Assembly (NCBI RefSeq): GCF_964020115.1
Contig: NZ_OZ026542.1
Coordinates: 2,311,436-2,375,435 of the forward strand
Direction: 5' to 3'
Length of the DNA: 64,000 nt
Origin: Candidatus Regiella endosymbiont of Tuberolachnus salignus
GTDB taxonomy: Bacteria > Pseudomonadota > Gammaproteobacteria > Enterobacterales > Enterobacteriaceae
The notes below the pieces were generated by a model, which was not told the origin of the DNA, searched no databases, and saw nothing but the letters and a program-made list of their open reading frames with translations. The translations under genes were made by a program, and so were the position numbers. Positions 49,792 to 58,100 of this stretch are shown here, piece by piece (within the stretch, counting starts at the first letter, position 1; the number at the start of each line of letters is the position of its first letter).

Positions 49792-49947
49792 TTATTTTAT
49801 ACTGAGTAAATAGTGTTTTTCTGGCTTTCTTTTTTTCTTTAGCCAATTTATTAATCTATAAAATAATTTTTTATTTTCATTTTGCGCGATCGCTATTATT
49901 TTATTTTTTAACGCGCGGTTTCTCGCCCTACTTTGTCGGTTACTCAT
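49792..49947 (-). CDS. MSNRQSRA-type microprotein, copy 3
   Basis: 51 residues: MSNRQSRARNRALKNKIIAI, LFYRLINWLKKKRKPEKHYL. Intact. The start overlaps the regulator stop (TGATG at 49949-49945), so translation is coupled. Confidence 0.7.
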   Translation of the reverse strand: MSNRQSRARNRALKNKIIAIAQNENKKLFYRLINWLKKKRKPEKHYLLSIK

Positions 49948-50648
49948 CACGACGCCCTCCTATTTTCAATAAACTGGATACCAAGCGGAATAAATTCGGG
50001 TGGAATATAACGATCAAATCCGGCTTTCTGGCAAAATTTTTTAAATTCTTTCAAGGAACTGACTGCCGATTTTTGGTACATCCTGTACAGATTATTTTCT
50101 ATCGTCCTATGAGAGCGATAGAGTTTCCTCGCGATCTCCTTAGCACTCATCGACTGCAATATAAAAAATATGATTCTCAGCTCTGACTTGTTAAATAATT
50201 TCATTGGAGGAGCCACCTTTAATCCCGAAGGATTGATCCTGCTCGCATATTGCTGGGGTGAAATAAAATCCATTTTTTTGCCATAAAACACCGTGCCTAC
50301 ACACTCATTATTTTCATCATAGAGCGGAAACTTTTCATACAAATAAGGTTGCAACTTTTTCTCTCGACCAAAAAAATGGGTTTTAATCAGCGTCACTCTT
50401 TGCCCACTGTTAATAGTGTCCAGATCTTGTTTTTGCAACTCCGGAGCAAATTCAGAAATCGGCGTGGGAAGTTGTTCATCACGCTTTCCTTCAATTTTAA
50501 ATCGGGCCGGAATATTTAAAAATTCACGAAAAGCCCGATTAGTATAAATAAATCGGGATTCGCAATCTTTTATACCCCAAATATCGTTGCTACTTTCCAT
50601 TATGGATATTAGGGGAAATGATTTTAATGAATGATTAATATTGGTCAT
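49947..50648 (-). CDS. PAS-LuxR transcriptional regulator of cassette 3
   Basis: 233 residues, intact. PAS: FPLISIMESSNDIWGIKDCE, RFIYTNRAFREFLNIPARF (about 12-50). HTH: LFNKSELRIIFFILQSMSAK, EIARKLYRSHRTIENNLYRM (about 160-205). Tail: IPPEFIPLGIQFIENRRAS. About 85 percent identical to 12358-13050. It heads the cassette that runs into pilLMN. A traY-like gene lies 200 bp upstream on the same strand. Confidence 0.9.
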   Translation of the reverse strand: MTNINHSLKSFPLISIMESSNDIWGIKDCESRFIYTNRAFREFLNIPARFKIEGKRDEQLPTPISEFAPELQKQDLDTINSGQRVTLIKTHFFGREKKLQPYLYEKFPLYDENNECVGTVFYGKKMDFISPQQYASRINPSGLKVAPPMKLFNKSELRIIFFILQSMSAKEIARKLYRSHRTIENNLYRMYQKSAVSSLKEFKKFCQKAGFDRYIPPEFIPLGIQFIENRRAS

Positions 50649-50676
50649 CGCCAGTCAATCCCAATTAAATTGATTT

Positions 50677-50772
50677 TTATTTATTAAATAGTTTTTTCTT
50701 TTCATTTCGTGTGGCCGCTACTATTTTTTCTTTTAATGCGCGGTTTCTCGCCCTACTTTGTCGGTTGCTCAT
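50677..50772 (-). CDS. MSNRQSRA-type microprotein, short solo copy
   Basis: 31 residues: MSNRQSRARNRALKEKIVAA, TRNEKKKLFNK, then stop. Lacks the WLKKK tail. No regulator precedes it; it lies between the traY-like gene and the regulator at 50648. Likely a truncated relic. Confidence 0.5.
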   Translation of the reverse strand: MSNRQSRARNRALKEKIVAATRNEKKKLFNK

Positions 50773-50841
50773 AATGATATTTTTCTCGGATATCTTTTTT
50801 TCTGACAAGATATAAATATTCCCAGTGATCAAATTATTATT

Positions 50842-51042
50842 CTATTCACATCTATTCTTCGTTATACCAATCGCAGAGATGGATGAAAAACGACGCAAAT
50901 GATCTTCCAATCTTAATTCTGATTCACATTTTTTTGTTCTTTTTGAATGTCTAGCACTTTCTATTAAAAAATTATTTGCCTTCGCTGTTATTTTAACCGT
51001 CACTGTCGTTCCTGTTTCATTAAAATCATTATCTAATGTCAC
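50842..51042 (-). CDS. traY: TraY-like RHH relaxosome protein
   Basis: 66 residues with one ribbon-helix-helix unit: TVTVKITAKANNFLIESARHSKRTKKCESE then LRLEDHLRRF, matching the single-RHH TraY of R1/R100-like plasmids (NNRLIRAKDRSGRSKT, RLRDHLKRF). TraY bends oriT DNA and activates the transfer promoter. Here it is far from the traM/oriT at 5600-6250 and no traALE genes follow, so the transfer region is rearranged. Confidence 0.65.
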   Translation of the reverse strand: MTLDNDFNETGTTVTVKITAKANNFLIESARHSKRTKKCESELRLEDHLRRFSSISAIGITKNRCE

Positions 51043-51356
51043 TCTCTATTGCTCCTTAATTTAATCTCTTTTTTATAAATACGACTATAAATTACAATAA
51101 CCTTTAGATGATGTATACGAGGAAAAAAGACACGTTGCAATTAACAAAAAATTATGCATCAATACAATTACCCTGTCTCAAATAACCCATCATGTGATGC
51201 ATGTCACATTTTAATAAAAACAATAGTTATATAGTTATTTTTTATATTGTCGTCTACTGAATTAAAATAACAAAATACATTTTTATATATCTATTTTAGC
51301 TACTCTATTATTTATGGATATAGAACAAATACTTATATTAAAAAAAACATAGAAAT
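51043..51356. other. AT-rich intergenic region upstream of traY-like gene
   Basis: 314 bp, no gene. CATGTGATGCATGTCACA near 51191-51208 is an imperfect palindrome and could be a CRP-like or regulator site before the traY-like gene. Confidence 0.4.
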
Positions 51357-51635
51357 TTATTCGGTACAAAGCGCAGTATCTCGGATCTCCAACGTTAACA
51401 GTGTCAATCTTATGCTAAATAACGATCTTAATTCTGAAAAAGACTGTAAATTATATTTATGGGCAGCATTGTTAAGATGAGAATTTACCGTTTTCACACT
51501 AATGTTTAATTTAACAGCAATATCCTTATTTGCAATGCCTGATGAGTACATAGCTAATATTCTCACTTCAGCCGCTGAAAGCTCATGAAAAGCCCTCATA
51601 AGAAATTTAGTCTGATTATCATCGTAAATAAACAT
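51357..51635 (-). CDS. HTH-only LuxR-type regulator
   Basis: 92 residues from MFIYDDNQTK (ATG 51635). Almost only the LuxR/GerE HTH: LSAAEVRILAMYSSGIANKD, IAVKLNISVKTVNSHLNNAA (about 20-60). No sensor domain. Similar small regulators resemble the effector half of PAS-LuxR proteins. Located just after a duplicated gntU end. Confidence 0.75.
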   Translation of the reverse strand: MFIYDDNQTKFLMRAFHELSAAEVRILAMYSSGIANKDIAVKLNISVKTVNSHLNNAAHKYNLQSFSELRSLFSIRLTLLTLEIRDTALCTE

Positions 51636-51661
51636 ATCTAATCCCTCCAAGATTTTAATGA

Positions 51662-52017
51662 ACCACTCCTAAAATAGTTTCCATCACCGACTATATTTTC
51701 AAAGTCTGGGTTTCGGTCGCTCCGATGAATTTACTGAACAACCAAAATCGTTAACATGACTGAGTACAATCGATTCCTCTGCTATACAGATAGAGAACGT
51801 GACCATCTGTACACCACTGAAACCCAACTCACTGATAACCGGCATCACCAGACCCACTGTCGTCAAACCCGCCACAATCGCGACACCTTGATTTAAAAAC
51901 AATATCCTTATTTGCAATGTCTGATGAGTACATAACCAATATTCTCACTTCTGCTGCTGAAAGCTCATGAAAAACCTTCATAAGACATTTAGTGTGGTTA
52001 TCGTCGTAAATAAACAT
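51662..52017 (-). pseudogene. chimeric remnant: LuxR HTH start fused to gntU end
   Basis: 52017-51891 repeats the first ~40 codons of the HTH gene at 51635; 51890-51662 repeats the 3' part of gntU (SGVQMVTFSICIAEESIVLS versus SGAQMAALSICIAGGSIVLS). The junction shows a tandem duplication of the gntU-end/HTH segment followed by internal deletion. Confidence 0.75.
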
Positions 52018-52116
52018 ATCTCATCCCTCTAAGATTTTAATGAATCAATAAAACTGTTTTAACAACATTTTCTCTGTCCCTAAATATCTACTGTTACATT
52101 TCTATTAAAATAAAAG

Positions 52117-53451
52117 TTACAGCATGGCAAAAGCTATCATGCCAATTGCTGCACCTGTCGTTCCTAAAATAGTTTCCATTACCGACCATGTTTTCAACGT
52201 CTGGGCTTCGGTCGCTCCGGTGAATTTACTGAACAACCAGAAACCAGAATCGTTAACATGACTGAGTACAATCGATCCCCCTGCGATACAAATAGAGAGC
52301 GCGGCCATCTGTGCCCCACTGAAACCCAATTCACTGATAACCGGCATCACCAGACCCACTGTCGTTAAACCCGCCACAGTCGCGGAACCTTGAATGACAC
52401 GTACGGCAGCAGAAAGTACAAAACAAGCAATAGCAATAGGTAAACCTGCATTGATCAGTGCATTACCCAAAGCCGGGCCGACACCTGAATCTACCAAAAC
52501 CCGTTTAAATACCCCACCTGCTCCTGTAATCAACAGAATAATACCGGCGGGCTGGATAGCGGCTGAGCAAATATCCATGATTTTCTCTCTATTCATCCCA
52601 CAACGGAGCGCTAAACCATAAATAGCAATTAAGCACGCGGCTAAAAGTGCAGTAAACGGATGACCGATAAATTCTAACCAATGGAACAAAGGGGTGCCTT
52701 GCTCAACAAAGCCTGTACCTAGAGTTCTCAAACCCACTAACACTAACGGAAAAAGTATCAACGCCAAGCTAAAACCAAATGAAGGTAGCTGGCCTTTATG
52801 GCTGTTTTCCCCCGTCTCTTTAGGTAATGTGAGAATAACGTGACGGCTAATAAAGCTACCGTACATTGGACCAGCCAGGATCATTCCAGGGATCGCCGCC
52901 GCCAGACCAATCAAAATCATCCAACCATAGTCAGCACCCATTTGGGACGCTAACAGCATTGGAGCCGATCCTGGCAGCAAAAAGGCGGCAGCGGCAGCCA
53001 CACCGGCAAACAATGGGATAGCCAATTTAATAACATTACCACGTGTGTGACGGGCAATGGCAAATACGGTGCCAATAAGTAGCACTACTGCTACATCAAA
53101 AAACAAGGGGAGAGCACAGATAAGACCGACGATACCTAACGTATAATGAGCACGTTTTTCACCAAATGTTTGTAGCAATTTCATTGCAATTTGATCAAGC
53201 GCCCCAGTTTCATGCAAAATTCGACCGAACATCGCCCCCAAAGCGACCACAATAGCCAAAAATCCTAATATCCCTCCCATCCCTTTTTGCATAGTCTCAG
53301 CTATTTTTTCAACAGGCATACCAGAAAATACCCCTGCACCCACGGAAACCAGTATTAAAGCAATAAAAGCGTGCATACGTACTTTCATCACTAAAAATAA
53401 CAGCAACAAAACTGATCCCATAGCTGTTAACACCAGCGTTAAAATATTCAT
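52117..53451 (-). CDS. gntU: gluconate permease (GntP family, GntU-like)
   Basis: 444 residues, about 12-14 membrane segments, close to E. coli GntU (446). Typical blocks: LVMKVRMHAFIALILVSVGA, GALPLFFD-type LICALPLFFDVAVVLL, LLPGSAPMLLASQMGADYGW, IQGSATVAGLTTVGLVMPVI, GGSIVLSHVNDSGFWLFSKF. Gluconate/H+ symport. Overlaps gntK by 4 bp. Confidence 0.9.
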   Translation of the reverse strand: MNILTLVLTAMGSVLLLLFLVMKVRMHAFIALILVSVGAGVFSGMPVEKIAETMQKGMGGILGFLAIVVALGAMFGRILHETGALDQIAMKLLQTFGEKRAHYTLGIVGLICALPLFFDVAVVLLIGTVFAIARHTRGNVIKLAIPLFAGVAAAAAFLLPGSAPMLLASQMGADYGWMILIGLAAAIPGMILAGPMYGSFISRHVILTLPKETGENSHKGQLPSFGFSLALILFPLVLVGLRTLGTGFVEQGTPLFHWLEFIGHPFTALLAACLIAIYGLALRCGMNREKIMDICSAAIQPAGIILLITGAGGVFKRVLVDSGVGPALGNALINAGLPIAIACFVLSAAVRVIQGSATVAGLTTVGLVMPVISELGFSGAQMAALSICIAGGSIVLSHVNDSGFWLFSKFTGATEAQTLKTWSVMETILGTTGAAIGMIAFAML

Positions 53452-54014
53452 AATTTTTCCTTGCTCCCTTCCATTGCTTGGGTTCCTTTGGCGTGAATAT
53501 GCTTCACGGTAGCGGCAATGACATCCTTAAGTGGTACATTGACATCAATGGCATAGACATCCTGTTCATCTTCATTGGGTTCTTCTAAGATATTGAATTG
53601 TGTGATTAACAGTTGAGACTGAAAAAAATGGCCATGACGGGCTTTAAGTCGGCGCTCGATAACATCGAAATCACCCTTCAAATAGATAAACGAAAGATTT
53701 TTGTTATTTAAGCGTAAATGGTCCCGGTAACATTTTTTCAATGAAGAACAGGCAATCAACGAAATTTCGTGGACACTCTGCTGCATAGCAAAAGCCGCAT
53801 CACTCAGAATGGCCAGCCAAGGCATTCGATCCTCATCATTCAGGGCTTGCCCCTGAGACATTTTGATAATATTTGCGCGGGGATGTAAAAAATCCCCATC
53901 GAGAAAAGCCGCATTAAGCTGGCGAGCAACCGCATTGGCAAGGGTAGATTTTCCACTGCCGGAAACACCCATAACAATATAAACGTGATGCGGCGGACAC
54001 TGTTGGATATTCAT
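53448..54014 (-). CDS. gntK: gluconokinase
   Basis: 188 residues. P-loop GVSGSGKST (16-24), AAFLDGDFLHPRANIIKMSQ, GQALNDEDRMPWL, SLIACSSLKKCYRDHLR, LSFIYLKGDFDVIERRLKAR. Phosphorylates gluconate to 6-phosphogluconate for the pentose phosphate or Entner-Doudoroff pathway. Start at ATG 54014 with an AGGAG site. Confidence 0.92.
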   Translation of the reverse strand: MNIQQCPPHHVYIVMGVSGSGKSTLANAVARQLNAAFLDGDFLHPRANIIKMSQGQALNDEDRMPWLAILSDAAFAMQQSVHEISLIACSSLKKCYRDHLRLNNKNLSFIYLKGDFDVIERRLKARHGHFFQSQLLITQFNILEEPNEDEQDVYAIDVNVPLKDVIAATVKHIHAKGTQAMEGSKEKL

Positions 54015-54052
54015 ATCGACTCCTACAGTGAGGTCATATTCATGACACTAAC

Positions 54053-54070
54053 AATGTTACCGGTAACATT
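54053..54070. promoter_or_regulatory. GntR operator (perfect palindrome)
   Basis: AATGTTACCGGTAACATT, 39 bp upstream of gntK, equals the enterobacterial GntR consensus ATGTTA-N4-TAACAT. It shows that gntKU here is under GntR repression relieved by gluconate. Confidence 0.85.
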
Positions 54071-54281
54071 TGAAAGTGAAAAAAAGCACGAAGAAATGGC
54101 AGTAATTTCTGATATTAATATCATATTTTTCATCAGATTAGCTTTTGTTTTCATGATATCACCCTCTATTTTTTAACTCTATGCTTCACCTTTTAAACAG
54201 AGTAAGGTTCACTTATTACTCAAACTACCACTTATCAAAACAAAAAACCAAGTATTTAATACTCTTTATTACGTATCATCG

Positions 54282-55277
54282 CTAGATACTTTCCCCATCA
54301 ATAACAGAAAAGCCCACATCAATTTGCTTAGAAGAAGACATTTTATTGTGTAAACGTTCCAGCAAACATTTAGCAGCCATTCGACCAATACACTCACGAG
54401 GTGTTAATACGCTCGCTAACCGTGGTTTCATAACCTGACCAATATCATGTCCATGGAAACCAGCAATAGCCATATCCTTAGGAATGGCTAAACCCCGCCG
54501 CTGACACTCAAACATCGCACCAATAGCCAGATCGTCATTCGTACAGAAAATACCGTTTGTTTTCGGATGAACTTTCAAAGTTTTATCCAATAATTGACAA
54601 CCTATCGAGTAGGAAGAAGGAGACGCAACAAGGACACTCTTTGGCTGTAAATGATTATCACACATCGCCCGTTCATATCCCTGTTGTTTTATCAGCGTAC
54701 GCTCATCCTGACGTGCACCTAAGTAGACTGTATTACAGTATCCACGTGTGATCATGCGTTTGGTCATTTGATAGGCCGCTTTAAAATTATCAAAACCTAC
54801 TGCCATATCGATGCACGGTGAAACAGAATCCATGACTTCAACCACAGGTATCCCAGCGACCTTTATCATTTTCAGTGTACGCTCTGTATGCGTGCGTTCC
54901 GATAAAATTAAGCCGTCAATGCTGTAAGAAAGCAATGAGGTTAACCTTTCCTCTTCCAATTTTGGCTGATAGCCATAATGTGCCAACATGGTTTGGTAAT
55001 GGTGTTTATCAGTAATACTTTCAATACCACGCAGAACTTCAGAAAATACTTGGTTGGTCAGTGAAGGTAATAATACACCGATAGCACGACTGGTAGAGTT
55101 AGACAAAATACCTGGAGCCCGATTGGGAATATAGCCGAATTCATTTAAAGCGGTAGCAATTTTGACTTGTAAGCGCTCTGAAACTCGGCGTGGATCACAT
55201 AGATAACGACTCACTGTCATCTTACTGATCCCGATCATGTCAGCAATATCTTGCAATACCGGCTTTTTCTTTTTCAT
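54282..55277 (-). CDS. gntR: LacI-family gluconate repressor
   Basis: 331 residues, same length as E. coli GntR. HTH VLQDIADMIGISKMTVSRYL, hinge NRAPGILSNSTSRAIGVLLP, effector domain LTNQVFSEVLRGIESITDKH, AGIPVVEVMDSVSPCID, FCTNDDLAIGAMFECQRRGL, AGFHGHDIGQVMKPRLASVL. Controls the adjacent gntKU; order gntR-K-U as in E. coli. Confidence 0.92.
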   Translation of the reverse strand: MKKKKPVLQDIADMIGISKMTVSRYLCDPRRVSERLQVKIATALNEFGYIPNRAPGILSNSTSRAIGVLLPSLTNQVFSEVLRGIESITDKHHYQTMLAHYGYQPKLEEERLTSLLSYSIDGLILSERTHTERTLKMIKVAGIPVVEVMDSVSPCIDMAVGFDNFKAAYQMTKRMITRGYCNTVYLGARQDERTLIKQQGYERAMCDNHLQPKSVLVASPSSYSIGCQLLDKTLKVHPKTNGIFCTNDDLAIGAMFECQRRGLAIPKDMAIAGFHGHDIGQVMKPRLASVLTPRECIGRMAAKCLLERLHNKMSSSKQIDVGFSVIDGESI

Positions 55278-55415
55278 GGTTATCCATAAAAAAACAGAAA
55301 ATAGAAAAGAGGGATTATGCTAACAAAAAACGCTACCGATGAACAACGCCCCCGTTATATTGTCACTAAACCCACCGGTATTTTCCGTGTTTAGAAAACA
55401 CTGGCAGTCACAGCA

Positions 55416-55685
55416 TCACTGACCAGCTGAAATACCGTTAAATGTGAATAAAAATAAACGAATAATAATTACAGAACGTAGTGAATTTAGGGAAAAAATA
55501 GATAATTTCTTCATTGATTCATGGAGATGTCTTCTCACACTTTTCACCGAAATATGACGAAAATCCGCTATGTCTTCATAGGGAATCCCTATTGCAAATA
55601 GCAGCACCGTTTCACTTTGCGCAACGGAAAGTTCCGAAAAAACCTTGTGAAACTGGATAAATTGGGTAGGATCAAACGCAGTCAT
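55416..55685 (-). CDS. HTH-only LuxR-type regulator, second copy
   Basis: 89 residues. FSELSVAQSETVLLFAIGIP, YEDIADFRHISVKSVRRHLH (about 17-56) form a LuxR-type HTH with lower similarity than 51357. No sensor domain. It lies upstream of gntR, so the gnt operon is bracketed by two HTH-only genes. Confidence 0.65.
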   Translation of the reverse strand: MTAFDPTQFIQFHKVFSELSVAQSETVLLFAIGIPYEDIADFRHISVKSVRRHLHESMKKLSIFSLNSLRSVIIIRLFLFTFNGISAGQ

Positions 55686-55757
55686 ATAGACCTCCAGAAT
55701 AGGTTTATGTGATTAGCTGCATGCGGGAGCGGCTAACTCCTGCAAGCAGCGCCAATA

Positions 55758-56654
55758 TTAATTCTTTTTTACTTGTACCAAATCATTTTTATCTATCGAA
55801 CACTCCCAACCTGTCACATCAGAGAGATCGACAAGGGATTTTTTAAGTTTTTGCTTAAAGGTCTTCACCGCAAAAACTTCACTACCACATAAATTCATTA
55901 ATGTTTCTACTTTGTATTCAAATGGCTTATCGTGCGTACTGTAAAAGGCATGTAACCACTTTGCTAACGGTTTATTTTTCAATTTTGCTCGCTGTTCCGC
56001 TAAAATTCCTGTCCACATGTCGACTGAAAAAAACACTGCAATTTTTGGATTAATTACAACAATATATTCTCCAGTTTTTTCATCTCGATACCATTCCTGA
56101 AGAAGGTGCCCCACATAGAAAAAACGTCCATCACCAAGCTCCAATACACAAGCTGACAACCGGAGTAAACAAGATTTCAACCATTCATGCTGAGAGTTAC
56201 CTGTACTGCGCCGAATTGCTTTGAGAAAAGAATGTGAAGAAAAACGGATTTTTTCTCCTAATTCATAACCTCGGCAACGATGAATACACTCTGCCCAGAC
56301 ATCAAGATCGGCTTGATCAAGTTGTTCACCAGTAAACTTAACCGTAATACCTTTAACAGCAGCTTTGAGACTTTTTTTCTCATAACACCTCTTCCCTTTT
56401 GCAACTATGCCGAACAAAGAGCACCGCAAAATAGCATTAGGAAGTATAAAAACATTATTCGAACAAGAAGGCAGTAGAGAACCTGTTGTTTTACTTTCAA
56501 TCATTTCATTTTTGGGCGTATTTCGCCTTTTTTCTTTCGCTAGAGATGCCTCAATGAATGCTTTGTGAGCTTCAAGATCATTTAATCCATCAGCTTGTTT
56601 TTTTTCAAGATTTTCTAACCCGAGCTTCATCAAATCTTGAATATTTTTGAGCAT
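55758..56654 (-). CDS. TrfA-like plasmid replication initiator
   Basis: 298 residues from ATG 56654 (GGAG 9 nt upstream; GTG 56657 also possible). Basic/helical N-terminus, then a TrfA-type core: PNAILRCSLFGIVAKGKRCY, ITVKFTGEQLDQADLDVWAE, SSHSFLKAIRRSTGNSQHEW, LAKWLHAFYSTHDKPFEYKV, a two-winged-helix Rep. Ten iterons lie 370 bp upstream, which it should bind. Primary replication gene of this plasmid. Confidence 0.8.
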   Translation of the reverse strand: MLKNIQDLMKLGLENLEKKQADGLNDLEAHKAFIEASLAKEKRRNTPKNEMIESKTTGSLLPSCSNNVFILPNAILRCSLFGIVAKGKRCYEKKSLKAAVKGITVKFTGEQLDQADLDVWAECIHRCRGYELGEKIRFSSHSFLKAIRRSTGNSQHEWLKSCLLRLSACVLELGDGRFFYVGHLLQEWYRDEKTGEYIVVINPKIAVFFSVDMWTGILAEQRAKLKNKPLAKWLHAFYSTHDKPFEYKVETLMNLCGSEVFAVKTFKQKLKKSLVDLSDVTGWECSIDKNDLVQVKKN

Positions 56655-57025
56655 CACTTGTTTCTCCCATTAAAAAATTTAATGAGATTTTTCAAATAAA
56701 CACTTGAAAAAATAGAATCAAAACAAACAAGAAGGGAATAAAATGAAAGGGAGCATTGGTAAAACACTCGTAATGAGTTACGATCAATCTTAGCCATATC
56801 AGCCTCTGTCTAGGTTGTAGTGGTCAGCCGGTGGAGAAAGTTTAAGCCCTTTTTCCGCCTGCGTTAAATTCATTAGTCAATTGAATAAAATTCACTCCAT
56901 TCAATATAGCACCTCCGATCTAAAAAACAATACCCGCTTTTTTATTTCTATTAAATCAAACCGATATTATATATATAACAATAATTTCAATAAGTTATAA
57001 TTAAGATTAAATTAGTTAATGTGAC
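56655..57025. promoter_or_regulatory. rep promoter and AT-rich origin segment
   Basis: About 370 bp between rep and the iterons. The part 56930-57015 is almost pure A/T, a likely unwinding region. TTGACTAATG-type sequence near 56875 on the minus strand could be the rep -35. No DnaA-box consensus was found with confidence. Confidence 0.5.
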
Positions 57026-57247
57026 ACAGCATAGCGGATACCAAGGCACGGCATAGCGGATACCAAGCACGGCATAGCGGATACCAAAGCACGGCATAGC
57101 GGATACCAAGGCACGGCATAGCGGATACCAAGGCACGGCATAGCGGATACCAAGCACGGCATAGCGGATACCAAGGCACGGCATAGCGGATACCAAGGCA
57201 CGGCATAGCGGATACCAAAGCACGGCATAGCGGATACCAAAGCACAA
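57026..57247 (+). repeat. oriV: array of ten iterons (oriV)
   Basis: Ten direct copies of GGCACGGCATAGCGGATACC plus AA. The CATAGCGGATACCA core starts at 57030, 57052, 57073, 57095, 57117, 57139, 57160, 57182, 57204 and 57226: spacing 22 or 21 bp, two helical turns. Units are near identical, varying only in one or two bases at the junction. Typical initiator binding sites controlling replication and copy number. Confidence 0.9.
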
Positions 57248-57299
57248 AAAAATAATGGAATAATTTATTGATTTAAAAGAAAAATATTAGAAGTTAATT

Positions 57300-57540
57300 T
57301 TTTCACTAATCTTTTATAATCAAAAGAAAATAATCTTTTTTAATCCGCGCGCGCGAAAAATCTTCGAGTGGATCTTTTTCACACTAAACAACCTGTAATT
57401 ACAAACACAAACCAAGTGCTCATCTTTTAGTCAAAGAGTGACCGAGTTCTTTTTCAGAATCAGATGATATTCCGCTTCCTCGAACGGCCTTCGCTTTGCT
57501 CAAGCCATTCTTGCGGCGAGCGTTACAGATCTAACAAAAT
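57300..57540. other. origin-flanking conserved block, copy 1
   Basis: AT-rich DNA, a CGCGCGCG stretch (57347-57354), TGGATCTTTTTCAC, then a ~120-bp block with CCTCGAACGGCCTTCGCTTT and CTTGCGGCGAGCG. Homologous, with changes, to 60200-60440 and (last part, inverted) to 14850-14975. It follows the iterons here and a degenerate iteron at 60140, so it appears to be part of the origin unit. Confidence 0.6.
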
Positions 57541-57821
57541 CATTTTCATTAGAATTTTTTTGGAAATTAGAAAAAATCTCATCAAAAAATCAATCAATAC
57601 AGAGATAGATACTATGATGCCCTTCTAAAGTCTCTAGAACGGCCATAGAGATGCTTTCTTTGACTTACCCATACCTAACTACGGCTTCAACCTTAAATTA
57701 ACGCTAAGTGGTTTATGTGGCTTTAAAATCGATAGGATAAAAAACAAGTCCATCAACTATCTTACTTACGTAGTTGATGGATTAAGTAAAAAATACTCTA
57801 TACTAATGGTAAGTAAATAGT
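57541..57821. other. intergenic with 11-bp hairpin
   Basis: TCCATCAACTA (57749-57759) is inverted at 57771-57781. 57690-57735 is weakly similar to 60575-60630, at codon level too (NLKLTLSGLCGFKID versus NVKVTLGRLWGFKID), hinting at a shared decayed gene. Confidence 0.35.
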
Positions 57822-57974
57822 CAGGGCGGGATTCCACTTTGTATTTTTTGTCATCAACAAGATTGATATTTAAGCATTTCGCAGACAAAATTTTCTTATT
57901 TGTTTAATTAATATGCACAAATTGTTCGTTTTATAATCTGATATTGATTAATTAATGAGTGGGATCCCACCCTG
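57822..57974. mobile_element. 153-bp MITE-like element in regulator promoter
   Basis: 16-bp inverted ends (CAGGGCGGGATTCCAC and GTGGGATCCCACCCTG, two mismatches) flanked by 10-bp direct repeats AGTAAATAGT (57812-57821 and 57975-57984). No coding capacity. The family is not identified. It sits 126 bp upstream of the regulator start. Confidence 0.7.
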
Positions 57975-58100
57975 AGTAAATAGTACGGTATAATATAGCT
58001 ATTAAAGAGCGATGAATCGTTAGCGCTTGGTATTAGCTTATTTAACGGTTTGTTTTTTATTAAAACTTACTATCTACGATAGAAGGATGAAAAATTAATT

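Noticed and set aside
56987-57247. Three overlapping minus-strand frames with repeated CRALVSAMPC-like residues
   Set aside because: They are translations of the iteron array in different frames; the 21/22-bp period keeps them open. Not genes.
57026-57247. CRISPR array
   Set aside because: Repeats are contiguous with no spacers and lie upstream of a replication initiator, as expected for iterons.
57690-57735. Decayed gene shared with 60575-60630
   Set aside because: Short and weak similarity; mentioned but not called as a gene.
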